A stretch of DNA of 64,000 nt from the NCBI RefSeq assembly GCF_900106855.1, contig NZ_FNWI01000004.1, positions 1,922,001 to 1,986,000 of the forward strand, given 5' to 3'. Source of the stretch: Varibaculum massiliense. GTDB lineage: Bacteria > Actinomycetota > Actinomycetes > Actinomycetales > Actinomycetaceae. Shown here piece by piece: positions 28,060 through 38,047 of the stretch (its first letter is position 1; each line of letters opens with the position of its first letter). Both the position numbers and the translations under genes were made by a program. A model generated the notes under the pieces. That model did no database searches. It saw only the letters and a list, made by a program, of their open reading frames with translations, and was not told where the DNA came from.

Positions 28060-29037
28060 ATGACGGGGATTAAATCTGCAGGTCAAAAACACCTTCTGAT
28101 TGTGCCGGGGCGAGCGTACCCCGAGCTTGCACAGGGAATCGCCGAGGAGCTACATACCGAGGTGTTACCTACTGTCGCCTACGACTTTGCCAATGGCGAG
28201 ATATACGTGCGGTTTTCCGAGTCTGTGCGGGGGGCGGACTGTTACGTAGTGCAGTCCCACACTGCCCCGTTAAACAAGTGGGTAATGGAGCAGATGATTA
28301 TGGTTGATGCCCTCAAGCGGGCATCGGCGGCGCGAATCACCGTAGTCGCCCCTTTCTTCCCCTATGCGCGGCAAGACAAGAAACACCAGGGGCGCGAACC
28401 GATTTCTGCTCGTCTAATCGCAGATTTGTTTAAAACTGCCGGTGCTGACCGGTTGATGAGTGTAGATTTGCATGCCGCTCAAGAACAGGGATTCTTTGAC
28501 GGTCCTTGGGATCACCTTTATGCCCAGCCAGTCCTGATTGATTATGTAAAAAGGCGGGTAGATCAAAGTAATCTCACGATTGTTTCCCCGGATGCTGGTC
28601 GCATTCGCGTGGCAGAGAAGTGGGCTAATAAGCTGGGGGGATGCGAACTAGCGTTCGTACATAAGACCCGGGATACTACTCGTCCCAATGTGGCGGTTGC
28701 TCACCGGGTGGTGGGTACGGTTGAAGGGCGCACCTGCGTTTTGGTAGATGACCTGATTGATACCGGCGGTACCATCGCCGAGGCAGTAAAAGTGCTGCTG
28801 CATTCGGGGGCAAAAGATGTGATTGTGGCGGCTACCCACGGGGTACTTTCTCCGCCAGCCGCCGAGCGCCTGTCTACCTGTGGGGCTAGGGAAATAATTG
28901 TTACCGACACCCTACCGATTTCAGCGGAAAAACGTTTCCCGCAGCTGACGGTACTGCCAATTGCGCCCCTCCTGGCCAGCGCGATTCGTACCGTGTTCGA
29001 TGATGGTTCGGTTACCGCCCTCTTCGATCAAGATTAG
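28060..29037 (+). CDS. prs: Ribose-phosphate pyrophosphokinase
   Basis: 325 residues; makes PRPP from ribose-5-phosphate and ATP for nucleotide, His and Trp synthesis. Visible motifs: FPYARQDKKHQGREPISARL (ATP site), DLHAAQEQGFFDGP, and the PRPP loop CVLVDDLIDTGGTIAEA. Slightly divergent from typical class I enzymes but complete. ATG at 28060 follows AAAGGT. Lies between glmU and rplY, the usual actinobacterial order. Confidence 0.94.
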   Translation: MTGIKSAGQKHLLIVPGRAYPELAQGIAEELHTEVLPTVAYDFANGEIYVRFSESVRGADCYVVQSHTAPLNKWVMEQMIMVDALKRASAARITVVAPFFPYARQDKKHQGREPISARLIADLFKTAGADRLMSVDLHAAQEQGFFDGPWDHLYAQPVLIDYVKRRVDQSNLTIVSPDAGRIRVAEKWANKLGGCELAFVHKTRDTTRPNVAVAHRVVGTVEGRTCVLVDDLIDTGGTIAEAVKVLLHSGAKDVIVAATHGVLSPPAAERLSTCGAREIIVTDTLPISAEKRFPQLTVLPIAPLLASAIRTVFDDGSVTALFDQD

Positions 29038-29231
29038 AGAAAATACCTGACTCTAAATGTGAGTTGCCAAACCTTTTCGCCCTTCCGGTTTACCTGGGCG
29101 GATTGGGACTATATCCTGAAACCAGGTTGCCTCGGCGAGGGCGCGTTCGCGCCGTTATCGACGTGGCCGTGGAAAAATCCACGTCCTCCGGGGTCCAGTA
29201 AATATCCGTACTCCTAAGGAGGAACACAGTT

Positions 29232-29855
29232 ATGGCGGCAGAACTTTCCGCACAAGTACGTAAAGAAACCGGTAAGGGCGCAGCGCGTCGCGCCCGGCGA
29301 GCAGGACAGATTCCGGCAGTGCTCTACGGTCACACCGTAGACGAAAACCTGCACCTGAATCTGCCGGGGCATGACACTTTCCTGATTGTTAAAGATAACC
29401 CGAACGCGATTATTAACCTGGATGTAGATGGGGAAAAGCACCTGGTGCTGTTAAAGGAAATCCAGCGCCACCCGGTACGTCGCGATATTCTGCACATTGA
29501 CCTGCTGGCGGTTAGCCGCGACGAAAAAGTGGAAGTGGAAGTACCGGTTTTGGTTACAGGCGAACCTGCTCCCGGTACCGTCGTCAACCTGGAAATCTTC
29601 GATTTGCCGGTACAGGTTTCTCCCCTGGAGATTCCCGAAGAAATCGTTATCAACGTGGAAGGCTGGGAAGAAGGCCGCGTCTTGCGTGCTGGCGAGCTAG
29701 AACTGCCTGCTGGCGTAGTTACCACTTTGGACGACGAACACGATGTCCTCTCGATTACGCTGCCCGAAGAAATGCCGGAAGAGCCCGCTGCTGAAGAGGG
29801 CGAAGCAGGCGAAGAGGCTTCCGAGGAAGAAGCTAAGGAAGAATCAGCAGAGTAA
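29232..29855 (+). CDS. rplY: 50S ribosomal protein bL25, CTC form
   Basis: 207 residues: an N-terminal L25 domain binding 5S rRNA (RKETGKGAARRARRAGQIPAVLYGH) and a C-terminal TL5/CTC domain (VEVPVLVTGEPAPGTVV), ending in a Glu/Ala acidic tail. ATG at 29232 follows an excellent TAAGGAGG. The 194-base gap after prs includes a GACGTGG/CCACGTC stem that may belong to the 5' leader. Confidence 0.94.
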   Translation: MAAELSAQVRKETGKGAARRARRAGQIPAVLYGHTVDENLHLNLPGHDTFLIVKDNPNAIINLDVDGEKHLVLLKEIQRHPVRRDILHIDLLAVSRDEKVEVEVPVLVTGEPAPGTVVNLEIFDLPVQVSPLEIPEEIVINVEGWEEGRVLRAGELELPAGVVTTLDDEHDVLSITLPEEMPEEPAAEEGEAGEEASEEEAKEESAE

Positions 29856-29869
29856 CCACTGGCTATACT

Positions 29870-29899
29870 TTTCGGGGAGGGCATTAGCCCTCCCCGAAA
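29870..29899 (+). terminator. Strong hairpin, probable terminator after rplY
   Basis: Perfect 13-bp stem TTTCGGGGAGGGC / GCCCTCCCCGAAA with ATTA loop. The downstream stretch TCAATTTA is only weakly T-rich, so it may attenuate rather than stop transcription into pth. Confidence 0.7.
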
Positions 29900-29941
29900 T
29901 CAATTTAGGGAAAAGATTTAAGCGATATAAAGGGGTAGAAA

Positions 29942-30535
29942 GTGGCAGAATCCTGGCTGGTGATTGGCCTGGGAAATCCGGGTGAAAAATATGCGGGTAC
30001 CCGCCATAACGCTGGTCACCTGGTGATTTCTCATCTGGTACAAACCCAAGGTGAACGGCTGCGGCGTCACAAAACTGGCAGCCAGGTGGCTACTTTGCGT
30101 CTAGGAATGCCCGGGGATGCGACCCTACCGGTACACCTGGCAATCCTGGATTCCTTTATGAACACTTCCGGAATCCCCACCGCGAAACTGGTGAAGTTTT
30201 TCGGGATTGATCCGGCTCAACATTTGCTGGTGATCCATGATGACCTGGATTTGCCGGCCTTCGATTTGCGGCTCAAACGCGGAGGCGGCGAGGGCGGGCA
30301 TAACGGTCTGCGTTCTATCAGTCAAAACCTGGGAACTAGAGACTATGCCCGCCTGCGGATGGGGATTGGACGCCCGCACCCGCGGCAAGATCCGGCTGAC
30401 TATGTGCTTTCCCGCTTTCCCCGCGGGGAACAAACCGCCCTCGAGGACGCCTTAGATCGAGCCTGCGAAGCTGTAACTGAGGTAGTAACTGCGGGATTTA
30501 CCCGCGCCCAACAGCGTCTAAACACTCACCCTTAG
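29942..30535 (+). CDS. pth: Peptidyl-tRNA hydrolase
   Basis: 197 residues; cleaves peptidyl-tRNA released from stalled ribosomes. Motifs: GLGNPGEKYAGTRHNAGHLV with catalytic His, DSFMNTSG with the substrate Asn, HDDLDLPAF, and GGGEGGHNGLRSI. GTG start at 29942. Follows rplY as in many actinobacteria. Convergent with the lipoprotein gene. Confidence 0.95.
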   Translation: MAESWLVIGLGNPGEKYAGTRHNAGHLVISHLVQTQGERLRRHKTGSQVATLRLGMPGDATLPVHLAILDSFMNTSGIPTAKLVKFFGIDPAQHLLVIHDDLDLPAFDLRLKRGGGEGGHNGLRSISQNLGTRDYARLRMGIGRPHPRQDPADYVLSRFPRGEQTALEDALDRACEAVTEVVTAGFTRAQQRLNTHP

Positions 30536-30574
30536 TGGGCAACCAGCTGGGGGTGTCCCTAGGGAGACATTCAG

Positions 30575-31681
30575 CTAGGGCTTGACCCCGACTTTAGCGG
30601 TTTTTACCTGTGCGTCCTTAGCATTTAACCCGGGGAGACTTCCCGTGTCCTGCCCTAACCTTTCCTGTAAATCCACCAGGGAGCTCAAAGTTTGAGCAAT
30701 CAACGCCGCTTTAGCATCCGGGGTCACTGTCAACAAATTCATCTGCACTTCAGAGGCGATTTTTAGGCCTGCGGCGGCTTGTTTATCGCTGCCGCTCAGA
30801 TTCTCAAAGGGCTGATAAACCGCTTCGCGCGGATCTGTCCCCAACTGGGTAACCAACTCCTGTAGCTGCCGGCGCAACAGGGGAGTAATCTCTTCAGAAA
30901 CCAGCTGTTTTAACTGGTTATCGCGTCCTTGTGCCGCATTTTTTTCGATATTGTACCGCAGAGAATCCAGCTGTTTAATCCCTCTACTAAGTTCACTCTT
31001 TTGCTGATCGCTAAGGGGAGTTTTCTCTTCTTTGTCTTTGGCGTTCACAACCGTTTTATCGCGGTGCCATTTGCCATCCTGGTAGCGCCAAGGGGAGAGC
31101 TTACTGGGATTAGCAGGGGGCAAAGTTACCGAAGCTGCCTGTGCCAGCTGTTTATTCTCTCGCTCCATGGCCACTCCCGTAGCCACCAGCACCTTCGCGA
31201 GGGCAGTAGTCTGTTTTAACTGTGCTACTGCGTCCTTATTGCCCTGGGAAGACTCTTGGCTCTCCCTCGCCAGGGCAGCCAAAGTTAACCCATCATTTAA
31301 GGTATCTACCTGGCAATCTACTAGCTTTTGCATCAGAGCTTCACCGTTTCCCGGAATCCGGTAAGGCTGGGGTTCGGGTAAAGTCTCCGGTTTTTCTTTC
31401 CCCGCTATCTTTACCTGGGGACGGGGCCAACGCGGGCCGAGTACTTTACTGCGTGCCTCAAAACCATCTTTAAACGCCAAAAGGTTGGGGCTGCCAGCAA
31501 ATACCTGCTTGATACCATCACTAATTGCCTCTTGACAGGCACTAGCGCGGTAGCGTGCGATTTGCGTTTGATCTGCGCGTACCCCGTCTCCGCTGCCGTC
31601 ATCAATGCGTACCCCGCATCCGGCGAGGCTCAAGGACACGGTTAGCGCTAAAGTAAGGGGAACAATCCAAGTTTTCTTCAT
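30575..31681 (-). CDS. Lipoprotein of unknown function next to rimP
   Basis: 368 residues from ATG 31681, giving a classic lipoprotein signal (MKKTW start, hydrophobic core, lipobox LAGC). An upstream in-frame ATG (31708) is possible; neither has a clear ribosome binding site. The mature protein is helical, Gln/Ala/Leu-rich and hydrophilic. The position, divergent from rimP-nusA, matches that of DUF4439-type proteins in other actinobacteria, but I cannot confirm the domain from sequence. Confidence 0.75.
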   Translation of the reverse strand: MKKTWIVPLTLALTVSLSLAGCGVRIDDGSGDGVRADQTQIARYRASACQEAISDGIKQVFAGSPNLLAFKDGFEARSKVLGPRWPRPQVKIAGKEKPETLPEPQPYRIPGNGEALMQKLVDCQVDTLNDGLTLAALARESQESSQGNKDAVAQLKQTTALAKVLVATGVAMERENKQLAQAASVTLPPANPSKLSPWRYQDGKWHRDKTVVNAKDKEEKTPLSDQQKSELSRGIKQLDSLRYNIEKNAAQGRDNQLKQLVSEEITPLLRRQLQELVTQLGTDPREAVYQPFENLSGSDKQAAAGLKIASEVQMNLLTVTPDAKAALIAQTLSSLVDLQERLGQDTGSLPGLNAKDAQVKTAKVGVKP

Positions 31682-31742
31682 CAAAGTTAAGTTTGCCACG
31701 GGTAACATATTTTTAGAAATAAATAATCAGCGAGGGAATGAA

Positions 31743-32207
31743 ATGACGAAACCTAAAACCAAACTAGAAAATGAACTTCATGAGTTATTAACCGGGGATT
31801 GTGAAGCTGCCGGACTTTTCCTTGAGGACGTGGCTGTAAAACGTGCCGGAAAATATACCCGTCTAGTGGTGACGGTAGATTTACCCCGCGGTCCGGGCGC
31901 GGTGCGTGAAGATCAGCTTTCCCAGGCGACTTTAGAGATTTCTCGACACCTGGATGAGGTTGACCCGATTAATGGAACCTATAATCTGGAGGTCTCCACA
32001 CCGGGGATTGAGCGTCCCTTAAAGGACGAACGCCAGTTTTCCAGGGCTATTGGGCATCAAGTCTTGTTGAAGAAGTGTGATGGCACCAGCGAAGAGGGTA
32101 AGCTGGTGGCTACGACAACTGAAGACATCGAACTGGAAACCGCCGGCGGGCAGCGCGTCATTCCTCTAACCGATATTGCGCAAGCCCAGATGGTGGTACA
32201 GTTCTAA
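31743..32207 (+). CDS. rimP: Ribosome maturation factor RimP
   Basis: 154 residues from ATG 31743, which has GAGGG upstream. Needed for 30S subunit maturation. Recognised by GLFLEDVAVKRAGKYTRLVVTVDL, NGTYNLEVSTPGIERPLKDERQF (the conserved VSSPGLDRPL-type motif) and its place before nusA. Normal length. Confidence 0.92.
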   Translation: MTKPKTKLENELHELLTGDCEAAGLFLEDVAVKRAGKYTRLVVTVDLPRGPGAVREDQLSQATLEISRHLDEVDPINGTYNLEVSTPGIERPLKDERQFSRAIGHQVLLKKCDGTSEEGKLVATTTEDIELETAGGQRVIPLTDIAQAQMVVQF

Positions 32208-32224
32208 AGCTCGCAAGGAGCATC

Positions 32225-33214
32225 ATGGATATTGATATGGCCGCATTACGCATGGTAGAAGCGGAAAAGGGCGTCAGCCTAGATACCCTTATGGCTGCTA
32301 TCGAGGACGCCTTGTTGAAGGCCTACCATAACGCCCCCGGGGCGCTCGATGACGCTCGGGTAGAAGTCGATCGCAAGAACGGTCACGTAATCGTGATGGC
32401 GACCGAGGTAGATGAAAACGGCAATAAGATTGGCGAATTTGATGACACTCCCGCTGGGTTTGGGCGGATTGCTACTACCACCGCCCGCTCTATTATTATG
32501 CAGCGGCTGCGCGAAGCTGAGGACGAACAGGTACTGGGGTCTTTCCGCGATAAGCAGGGGGAAGTGATCTCGGGAATTATTCAGCAGAGCCGCGATAAAG
32601 ATGCGGTAGTGGTCAAAGTTGGCGAATTTGAGGCGGTTTTACCGAAAGCCGAACAGGTTCCGGGAGAGCAATATCGCCATGGGCAGTGGATTCGCGCAGT
32701 AGTGGTGAAAACTTTGCGCGGGGAAAAGGGCGCCCGGATTGAGATTTCTCGCCGTCACCCCGATCTGGTGCGCGGGTTATTTGCGCGGGAAGTCCCGGAG
32801 ATTACCTCCGGAGACGTAGTTATTGAATCCGTCGCGCGGGAAGCGGGCTATCGCACCAAGATAGCGGTGCGTTCCAGCCGCCCCAATATCAACGCCAAGG
32901 GAGCCTGTATCGGACCGATGGGCAGGCGTGTGCGGGCGGTTATGAACGAACTCAATCACGAAAAAATTGACATTATTGATTATTCCGAGGATGTGGCTAC
33001 TTTTGTGGCTAATGCCCTCTCACCTGCGCGTGTTACCTCTGTCACGGTAGAACCTGCCGAGCATGTACTGGCGCACGTGGTGGTACCAGATTTCCAACTA
33101 TCGCTGGCGATTGGTAAAGAGGGGCAAAACGCGCGTTTAGCTGCTCGTTTAACCGGGGCAAAGATCGATATTCATTCCGATACCGACCAGGAATCTGCCG
33201 CGGAAGAGTCCTAA
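32225..33214 (+). CDS. nusA: Transcription termination/antitermination factor NusA
   Basis: 329 residues: N-terminal RNA-polymerase-binding domain, S1 domain (GEVISGIIQQSRDKDAVVVKVG, ~120-185) and two KH domains (GACIGPMGRRVRAVMNEL; LAIGKEGQNARLAARLTG). The C-terminal acidic repeats of Proteobacteria are absent, as usual in actinobacteria. SD GCAAGGAG precedes ATG 32225. Member of the rimP-nusA-infB operon. Confidence 0.95.
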   Translation: MDIDMAALRMVEAEKGVSLDTLMAAIEDALLKAYHNAPGALDDARVEVDRKNGHVIVMATEVDENGNKIGEFDDTPAGFGRIATTTARSIIMQRLREAEDEQVLGSFRDKQGEVISGIIQQSRDKDAVVVKVGEFEAVLPKAEQVPGEQYRHGQWIRAVVVKTLRGEKGARIEISRRHPDLVRGLFAREVPEITSGDVVIESVAREAGYRTKIAVRSSRPNINAKGACIGPMGRRVRAVMNELNHEKIDIIDYSEDVATFVANALSPARVTSVTVEPAEHVLAHVVVPDFQLSLAIGKEGQNARLAARLTGAKIDIHSDTDQESAAEES

Positions 33215-33526
33215 ACCCTTCAGTTTTACCTTCGCGCGTGAAAGGCGCGGCTTCGGCTTATTTCCGCTAAGGCGCTAATATAGAAGGCGGAACCTATCTT
33301 TGGTTGCAATGGCTGCGCCGGTTCTGGGCTTTCGCCTTGACCGGTGCTTTATTGTGAGCGGTGTAGGAACTTTTTTTTAGGTAAGGTTACCGGCATTTAC
33401 ACCCAGTAGATGCCCGATACAGGAAAGCAGGGTTGGAAGCTGATGGTCACCCGATGAGCAACCAGCGATGATCTGCCAATTAAACCAATAGCCTGCTCCT
33501 AGCTGGGCAGGCCAGCAAGGAGAATT
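33215..33526. other. Non-coding spacer between nusA and infB
   Basis: 312 bases. In most actinobacteria the small ylxR (DUF448) gene sits here, but no frame shows its RTCxGCR-like motif. A 23-codon frame at 33309-33380 has no good ribosome binding site. A run of eight T at 33371-33378 is present. The stretch probably holds a promoter or 5' leader for infB. Confidence 0.55.
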
Positions 33527-36331
33527 GTGGCGAAACTTAGAGTTCATGAGCTAGCTAAAGAGCTCGGAACCACTTCGAAAATTGTGCTGCAGGCACTAAA
33601 GGACTCGGGGGAGTTCGTAAAAAGCGCGTCCTCGACTATTGAGGCTCCGGTAGCGCGGAAAATGCGGGAGCATTTTGCCAAGCTAGCCGAAGAGGTCGAG
33701 GCAGCGGCTCCCAAAGTTAAAGCGGCGAAACAGAAGGTTGCCGCAAAGACAGCTAAATCCAAGGCGGGGGCGAAAGCTAACGCTAGCCAGGCGGAAGAAA
33801 GTAAAGCCGCAGCTAGCAAGGATGACGAACCGAATACTGCCCCAGAGCAAAAGGCGCAGCCCGCGGCTAAACCCGCCAAGAAAACTGCAGCTAGTAAAGC
33901 AACGCCGAAGCCCGGTCCGAAACCGGATGCTAAAGAAACTGCCGCGAAGCCGGCAGAAAAGGCAGCTAAACCGGCACCTAAACCCGGCAGGTCAGCGGCA
34001 AAGCCCGGTCCGAAACCGGCACCGCGTCCCGGGGTACCTCGCCCCGGAAACAACCCCTTTGCATCTTCCCAGGGGATGCCACGTCCCGGCGGTCCTCGCC
34101 CCGGAAACAACCCCTTCGCATCTTCCCAGGGGATGCCACGTCCCGGCGGCAGCTCCGGGCAGCGTAAAAACGCTGGTCGTGGACGTCCGGGACGGGGAAA
34201 TAAGCGGGGATCGGGGGCTACTCCTAATGTGATGCCTACCCATTCACCAGCTGCTCCCATGATGGATCAGCCGGCTCCTTCGCGCGGTCAGCGCCGCGGT
34301 GGCGGCGGGCAAGGCGGTCCGGGCGGTCCGGGCGGTCCGGGCGGTCCGGGTCGTCCCGGCGGTCACCGGATGAATAATCGTGGTCGCGGCGGTTTTGGCG
34401 CCACTCAAGGGGCGTTCGGTCGCGGCGGTTCCTCGAAAGCTAAACGGCGTAAATCCAAACGCGCTAAACGCGCCGAATACGAGCAACAAACCGCTCCCAA
34501 GATTGGCGGCGTGCAGGTACCTCACGGAGATGGCTCCACGCCCTTACGCTTGCGTTCGGGGGCTTCACTAGCGGATATGGCAGATCGTATCGACTGCGAT
34601 CCCGCATCCTTGGTGACTGTCCTTATGACCTTGGGGGAGATGGCTACCTCCAACCAGTCTTTGGACGAAGATACTTTGATGACACTCGGCTCTGAACTGG
34701 GTTATCAGGTGCAGGTAGTTTCGCCAGAAGACGAAGACCGCGAACTGCTAGAATCCTTCGATATTGACTTGAAGGAAGAAGAGCAAAGCGATGAAGAAGA
34801 CGCCTTGCCGCGTCCTCCGGTGGTTACGGTTATGGGTCACGTTGACCACGGTAAAACCAAGCTGCTGGACGCGATTCGTGACACCGATGTGGTGGGCGGC
34901 GAGCACGGCGGAATCACCCAGCATATTGGTGCTTACCAGGTAAACATCGATATGGATGACGTACGTCGCGCAATTACCTTTATCGATACTCCTGGTCACG
35001 AAGCGTTCACCGCTATGCGTGCACGCGGGGCGGAAGTTACCGATATTGCGATTTTGGTGGTAGCCGCCGATGACGGGGTGATGCCCCAGACGGTGGAAGC
35101 AATCAACCACGCTCAGGCCGCTAATGTGCCAATCGTGGTGGCGGTGAACAAGGTTGATAAACCGGAATCCAACCCGGATAAAGTTCGCGCCCAACTCACC
35201 GAATACGGCCTGGTGGCCGAGGAATACGGCGGCGATGTAATGTTCGTTGATGTCTCGGCTAAACAGCGTAAAGGTATTCACGAATTGTTAGAGGCGGTGC
35301 TGCTAACTGCAGATGCCGCCCTAGAGCTGAAAGCTAATCCGGATGCGGCTGCTCGCGGGGTAGCGATTGAAACTCGCCTGGATAAAGGGCGGGGAGCTGT
35401 CGCCACTATCTTGGTGCAGCGCGGTACTTTGCGCGTTGGTGACTCGATTGTAGTGGGCTCGTCTCATGGTCGGGTGCGCGCCATGCTTGACGAGTACGGC
35501 AATACGGTAGAGGAAGCCGGTCCTTCCTTCCCCACGGCGGTGCTGGGGCTTACCAGCGTGCCAGGTGCAGGCGACTCCCTGCTGGTGGCGGAAGATGAAC
35601 GCACTGCCCGCCAGATTGCCGATAAGCGGCAGGCGCAGCAACGTGCCGCCCAACTGGGTAAACGCCGCAAGCGGATTTCGCTGGAAGATTTCAACGCCGC
35701 TTTGGAACAGGGCAAGGTAGATACTTTGAACCTGATTTTGAAGGGCGATGTGTCTGGTGCAGTCGAGGCTCTGGAAGATTCACTGCTCAAGATCGATGTG
35801 GGCGACGAAGTACAGCTGCGGATTATTCACCGCGGCGTGGGCGCGATTACCCAAAACGATATCAACTTGGCCAGCGTAGACAACGCGGTAGTGATTGGTT
35901 TCAACGTGCGTCCGGCGCAGCGAGTAGCCGAATACGCCGATTCCGAAGGCGTAGATATGCGCTTCTACAACGTCATCTATCAGGCGATTGAAGATGTTGA
36001 GAACGCCATGAAGGGCATGCTCAAACCCATTTATGAAGAAAAACAGATGGGTACCGCCGAGATTCTGCAAGTATTCCGCTCCTCCAAGTTCGGTAATATC
36101 GCTGGTTCGCTGGTGCGTGAGGGTCTGATCAAGCGGGGCGCTAAGGCTCGCTTGGTGCGTGACGGCGTGGTAGTGGAGCCGGAACTGCAGATTTCTTCTC
36201 TACGCCGCGAAAAAGACGATGTTACCGAGGTTCGCGAAGGCTACGAATGTGGTATTTCGCTGGGCGTCAAGGACATCAAGGTTGGCGACCAGATCGAAAC
36301 CTGGGAAATGGTAGAGAAACCGCGCGAATAG
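33527..36331 (+). CDS. infB: Translation initiation factor IF-2
   Basis: 934 residues. IF2 N-domain ([23 protein letters not shown]), then a ~270-residue Ala/Lys/Pro/Gly-rich linker with 19-residue tandem repeats and a GGP run. The GTPase follows: G1 [28 protein letters not shown]. Domains 2 and 3 and the fMet-tRNA-binding C2 domain ([14 protein letters not shown]) are intact. Starts at GTG 33527 after AAGGAG. Confidence 0.96.
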   Translation: MAKLRVHELAKELGTTSKIVLQALKDSGEFVKSASSTIEAPVARKMREHFAKLAEEVEAAAPKVKAAKQKVAAKTAKSKAGAKANASQAEESKAAASKDDEPNTAPEQKAQPAAKPAKKTAASKATPKPGPKPDAKETAAKPAEKAAKPAPKPGRSAAKPGPKPAPRPGVPRPGNNPFASSQGMPRPGGPRPGNNPFASSQGMPRPGGSSGQRKNAGRGRPGRGNKRGSGATPNVMPTHSPAAPMMDQPAPSRGQRRGGGGQGGPGGPGGPGGPGRPGGHRMNNRGRGGFGATQGAFGRGGSSKAKRRKSKRAKRAEYEQQTAPKIGGVQVPHGDGSTPLRLRSGASLADMADRIDCDPASLVTVLMTLGEMATSNQSLDEDTLMTLGSELGYQVQVVSPEDEDRELLESFDIDLKEEEQSDEEDALPRPPVVTVMGHVDHGKTKLLDAIRDTDVVGGEHGGITQHIGAYQVNIDMDDVRRAITFIDTPGHEAFTAMRARGAEVTDIAILVVAADDGVMPQTVEAINHAQAANVPIVVAVNKVDKPESNPDKVRAQLTEYGLVAEEYGGDVMFVDVSAKQRKGIHELLEAVLLTADAALELKANPDAAARGVAIETRLDKGRGAVATILVQRGTLRVGDSIVVGSSHGRVRAMLDEYGNTVEEAGPSFPTAVLGLTSVPGAGDSLLVAEDERTARQIADKRQAQQRAAQLGKRRKRISLEDFNAALEQGKVDTLNLILKGDVSGAVEALEDSLLKIDVGDEVQLRIIHRGVGAITQNDINLASVDNAVVIGFNVRPAQRVAEYADSEGVDMRFYNVIYQAIEDVENAMKGMLKPIYEEKQMGTAEILQVFRSSKFGNIAGSLVREGLIKRGAKARLVRDGVVVEPELQISSLRREKDDVTEVREGYECGISLGVKDIKVGDQIETWEMVEKPRE
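34025..34150 (+). repeat. infB: 57-bp tandem repeat inside infB linker
   Basis: Two near-identical 57-bp copies (34025-34081, 34082-34138) and the start of a third encode [19 protein letters not shown]. Near-identity at third codon positions suggests recent slippage or duplication. A separate 9-bp repeat encoding Gly-Gly-Pro follows near 34313-34350. Confidence 0.85.
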
Positions 36332-36341
36332 CGTTACTTGT

Positions 36342-36381
36342 CGGCTTTTCGGGCGCAGACGTTTTTGCGCCCGAAAAGCCG
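36342..36381 (+). terminator. Strong hairpin between infB and rbfA
   Basis: Perfect 15-bp stem CGGCTTTTCGGGCGC / GCGCCCGAAAAGCCG with loop AGACGTTTTT. There is no T-run after the stem, so it may be an attenuator, processing site or bidirectional structure rather than a full terminator. Confidence 0.65.
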
Positions 36382-36402
36382 CATTAGGTGAAGGAGTTTT
36401 TC

Positions 36403-36981
36403 ATGGCCGATGAGGCTCGCAGACGCAAAGTTGCAGAGCGGATTCAAAATACGGTGGCGCGGCTTTTAGAACGTCGCATTAAAGATCCCCGCATCGGTTT
36501 CACTACGATTACAGATTGTAAAGTCACTGGGGATTTGCAACACGCCACCGTCTTTTACACGGTTCTTGGTGACGAGGACGACCGTAAAAAAACCGCGCGT
36601 GCTTTGAACAGCGCGAAAGGTTTGATTCGCTCCGAGGTAGGTAAAGCCCTGGGGATTAGGCTTACTCCCACGATCGAGTTCGCGCTCGATGCCCTGCCAG
36701 AGCAAGCCGCCAGTTTTGAAGAAAAACTCGCCAGTGCACTGTATTCTGACCAGCAGTTACGAGGGGTTTCGCAAACGGCTTCCTACGCCGGTGAAGCAGA
36801 CCCCTACCGCAAACCCCGGGAAAAGAAAGTTTTTGAAGACGTCCCCGCCGCCCCGGCTTTCACCGAATGGACTGGTGAAGACGATATTTTCTCCGAGGAC
36901 GCAGATGGCGACGTGCTCGCAGATTCTCCGGAATCTGGCGAGGTTGAAACCTCCGGCAGTGATAACCTCTTTGAAAGTTAG
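36403..36981 (+). CDS. rbfA: Ribosome-binding factor A
   Basis: 192 residues from ATG 36403 with AAGGAG upstream. KH-like fold acting in 16S rRNA 5'-end maturation: [40 protein letters not shown] and [17 protein letters not shown] long acidic C-terminal tail (~130-192) exceeds that of E. coli RbfA but is common in actinobacteria. Confidence 0.93.
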   Translation: MADEARRRKVAERIQNTVARLLERRIKDPRIGFTTITDCKVTGDLQHATVFYTVLGDEDDRKKTARALNSAKGLIRSEVGKALGIRLTPTIEFALDALPEQAASFEEKLASALYSDQQLRGVSQTASYAGEADPYRKPREKKVFEDVPAAPAFTEWTGEDDIFSEDADGDVLADSPESGEVETSGSDNLFES

Positions 36982-36993
36982 TTAGCTGCAGTG

Positions 36994-38037
36994 ATGGGTA
37001 CTGCCAAAGCGGCTCCGGACTTTTGCCCTGCAGGTGCAGAACTGGACATTCCTCGTGCCATAAAGACTGCTCCCGACGGGGTGTTGGCGGTGGATAAACC
37101 CCTGGGGGTTACCAGCCATGATGTAGTGGCGCGCCTGCGCCGCCTGGCGGGAACCCGCAAAGTAGGACATGCGGGAACCCTGGACCCAGCGGCCTCGGGA
37201 GTATTAGTTGCCGGCATCGGGCGGGGAACAAAACTGCTGCAATACCTGCAAGGACAGCGAAAAACTTATGCCACGCGGGTATGTTTTGGGGTCGAAACCG
37301 ATAGCGAGGACGCCGAAGGTACCATTACTGCTACCCGCGGAGCCACTTTAGCGGATTTGGATAATCTGGAAAGCCTACTGTCTGGGTGGCGTGGGCAGGT
37401 CATGCAAGTGCCGAGCGCTTTTTCCGCCCTGAAAATCCGCGGGCGGCGGGCGGCGGATCGGATTCGCGCCGGCGAAGCAGTGCGGATGGAACCCCGCCCC
37501 ATCACTATTTATGAACTTTGCACCCCGGGGGAGCCCAAAGCGGGCGAACTTGCAGGTACACCAGTGGTTTATCAAGACCTGACAGTTACCTGTTCGGCGG
37601 GTACCTATATTCGCGCCCTCGGAAGGGATCTGGGAAATCAGCTGGGAGTGGGGGCGCACCTAGCAGCCTTACGCCGCCTGCTGGTCGGCTCCTTCGACGC
37701 TAGCGGCACTACCATCGCCAATGCGTCCTTCCCTGCTTTTTCTTTGCAAGAACTATCGCAGATGGTAGCGGCAGGAGAAGAACTACCGGTAGTGAGCCTA
37801 GATAATATCTGCCGCGAACTGTTCCCCAGCTGTCAGGTAACCCCGGAAGTATTAACCGCCCTAGGCTACGGTCAGCGCCCGGAAATCAGTACGGAAACCC
37901 TTGGTGACCTGGGTAAAGAACAGCTAGATACCCCCGCAAGAATCTACGGCCTGCATTTACCGGGAGAAAAGATATCGCTATTGGCGTCTCCAGTGGAGGG
38001 CAAGTGGCGTTCTGTACTAAGTTTACAAAGTAGGTAA
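36994..38037 (+). CDS. truB: tRNA pseudouridine(55) synthase
   Basis: 347 residues from ATG 36994 (GTG at 36991 is equally possible). Isomerises U55 in the tRNA T-loop. Catalytic Asp in GHAGTLDPAASGVL, plus KTYATRVCFGVETDSEDAEG and VTCSAGTYIRALGRDLG. A ~30-residue N-terminal extension precedes the usual DGVLAVDKPLG start. Sits in the usual rbfA-truB-ribF order. Confidence 0.94.
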   Translation: MGTAKAAPDFCPAGAELDIPRAIKTAPDGVLAVDKPLGVTSHDVVARLRRLAGTRKVGHAGTLDPAASGVLVAGIGRGTKLLQYLQGQRKTYATRVCFGVETDSEDAEGTITATRGATLADLDNLESLLSGWRGQVMQVPSAFSALKIRGRRAADRIRAGEAVRMEPRPITIYELCTPGEPKAGELAGTPVVYQDLTVTCSAGTYIRALGRDLGNQLGVGAHLAALRRLLVGSFDASGTTIANASFPAFSLQELSQMVAAGEELPVVSLDNICRELFPSCQVTPEVLTALGYGQRPEISTETLGDLGKEQLDTPARIYGLHLPGEKISLLASPVEGKWRSVLSLQSR

Positions 38038-38047
38038 AAGGAGGAAC

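Noticed and set aside
29038-29231. GACGTGG/CCACGTC stem before rplY as a ribosomal-protein leader or riboswitch
   Set aside because: The short stem alone is not enough to assign a known leader class.
33309-33380. 23-codon frame in the nusA-infB gap as a ylxR remnant
   Set aside because: Lacks the Cys-containing YlxR motif and a ribosome binding site.
34313-34350. Short GC-rich direct repeats considered as a CRISPR or regulatory array
   Set aside because: They are 9-bp codon repeats encoding Gly-Gly-Pro within the IF-2 linker. No CRISPR-like spacer pattern occurs anywhere in the window.
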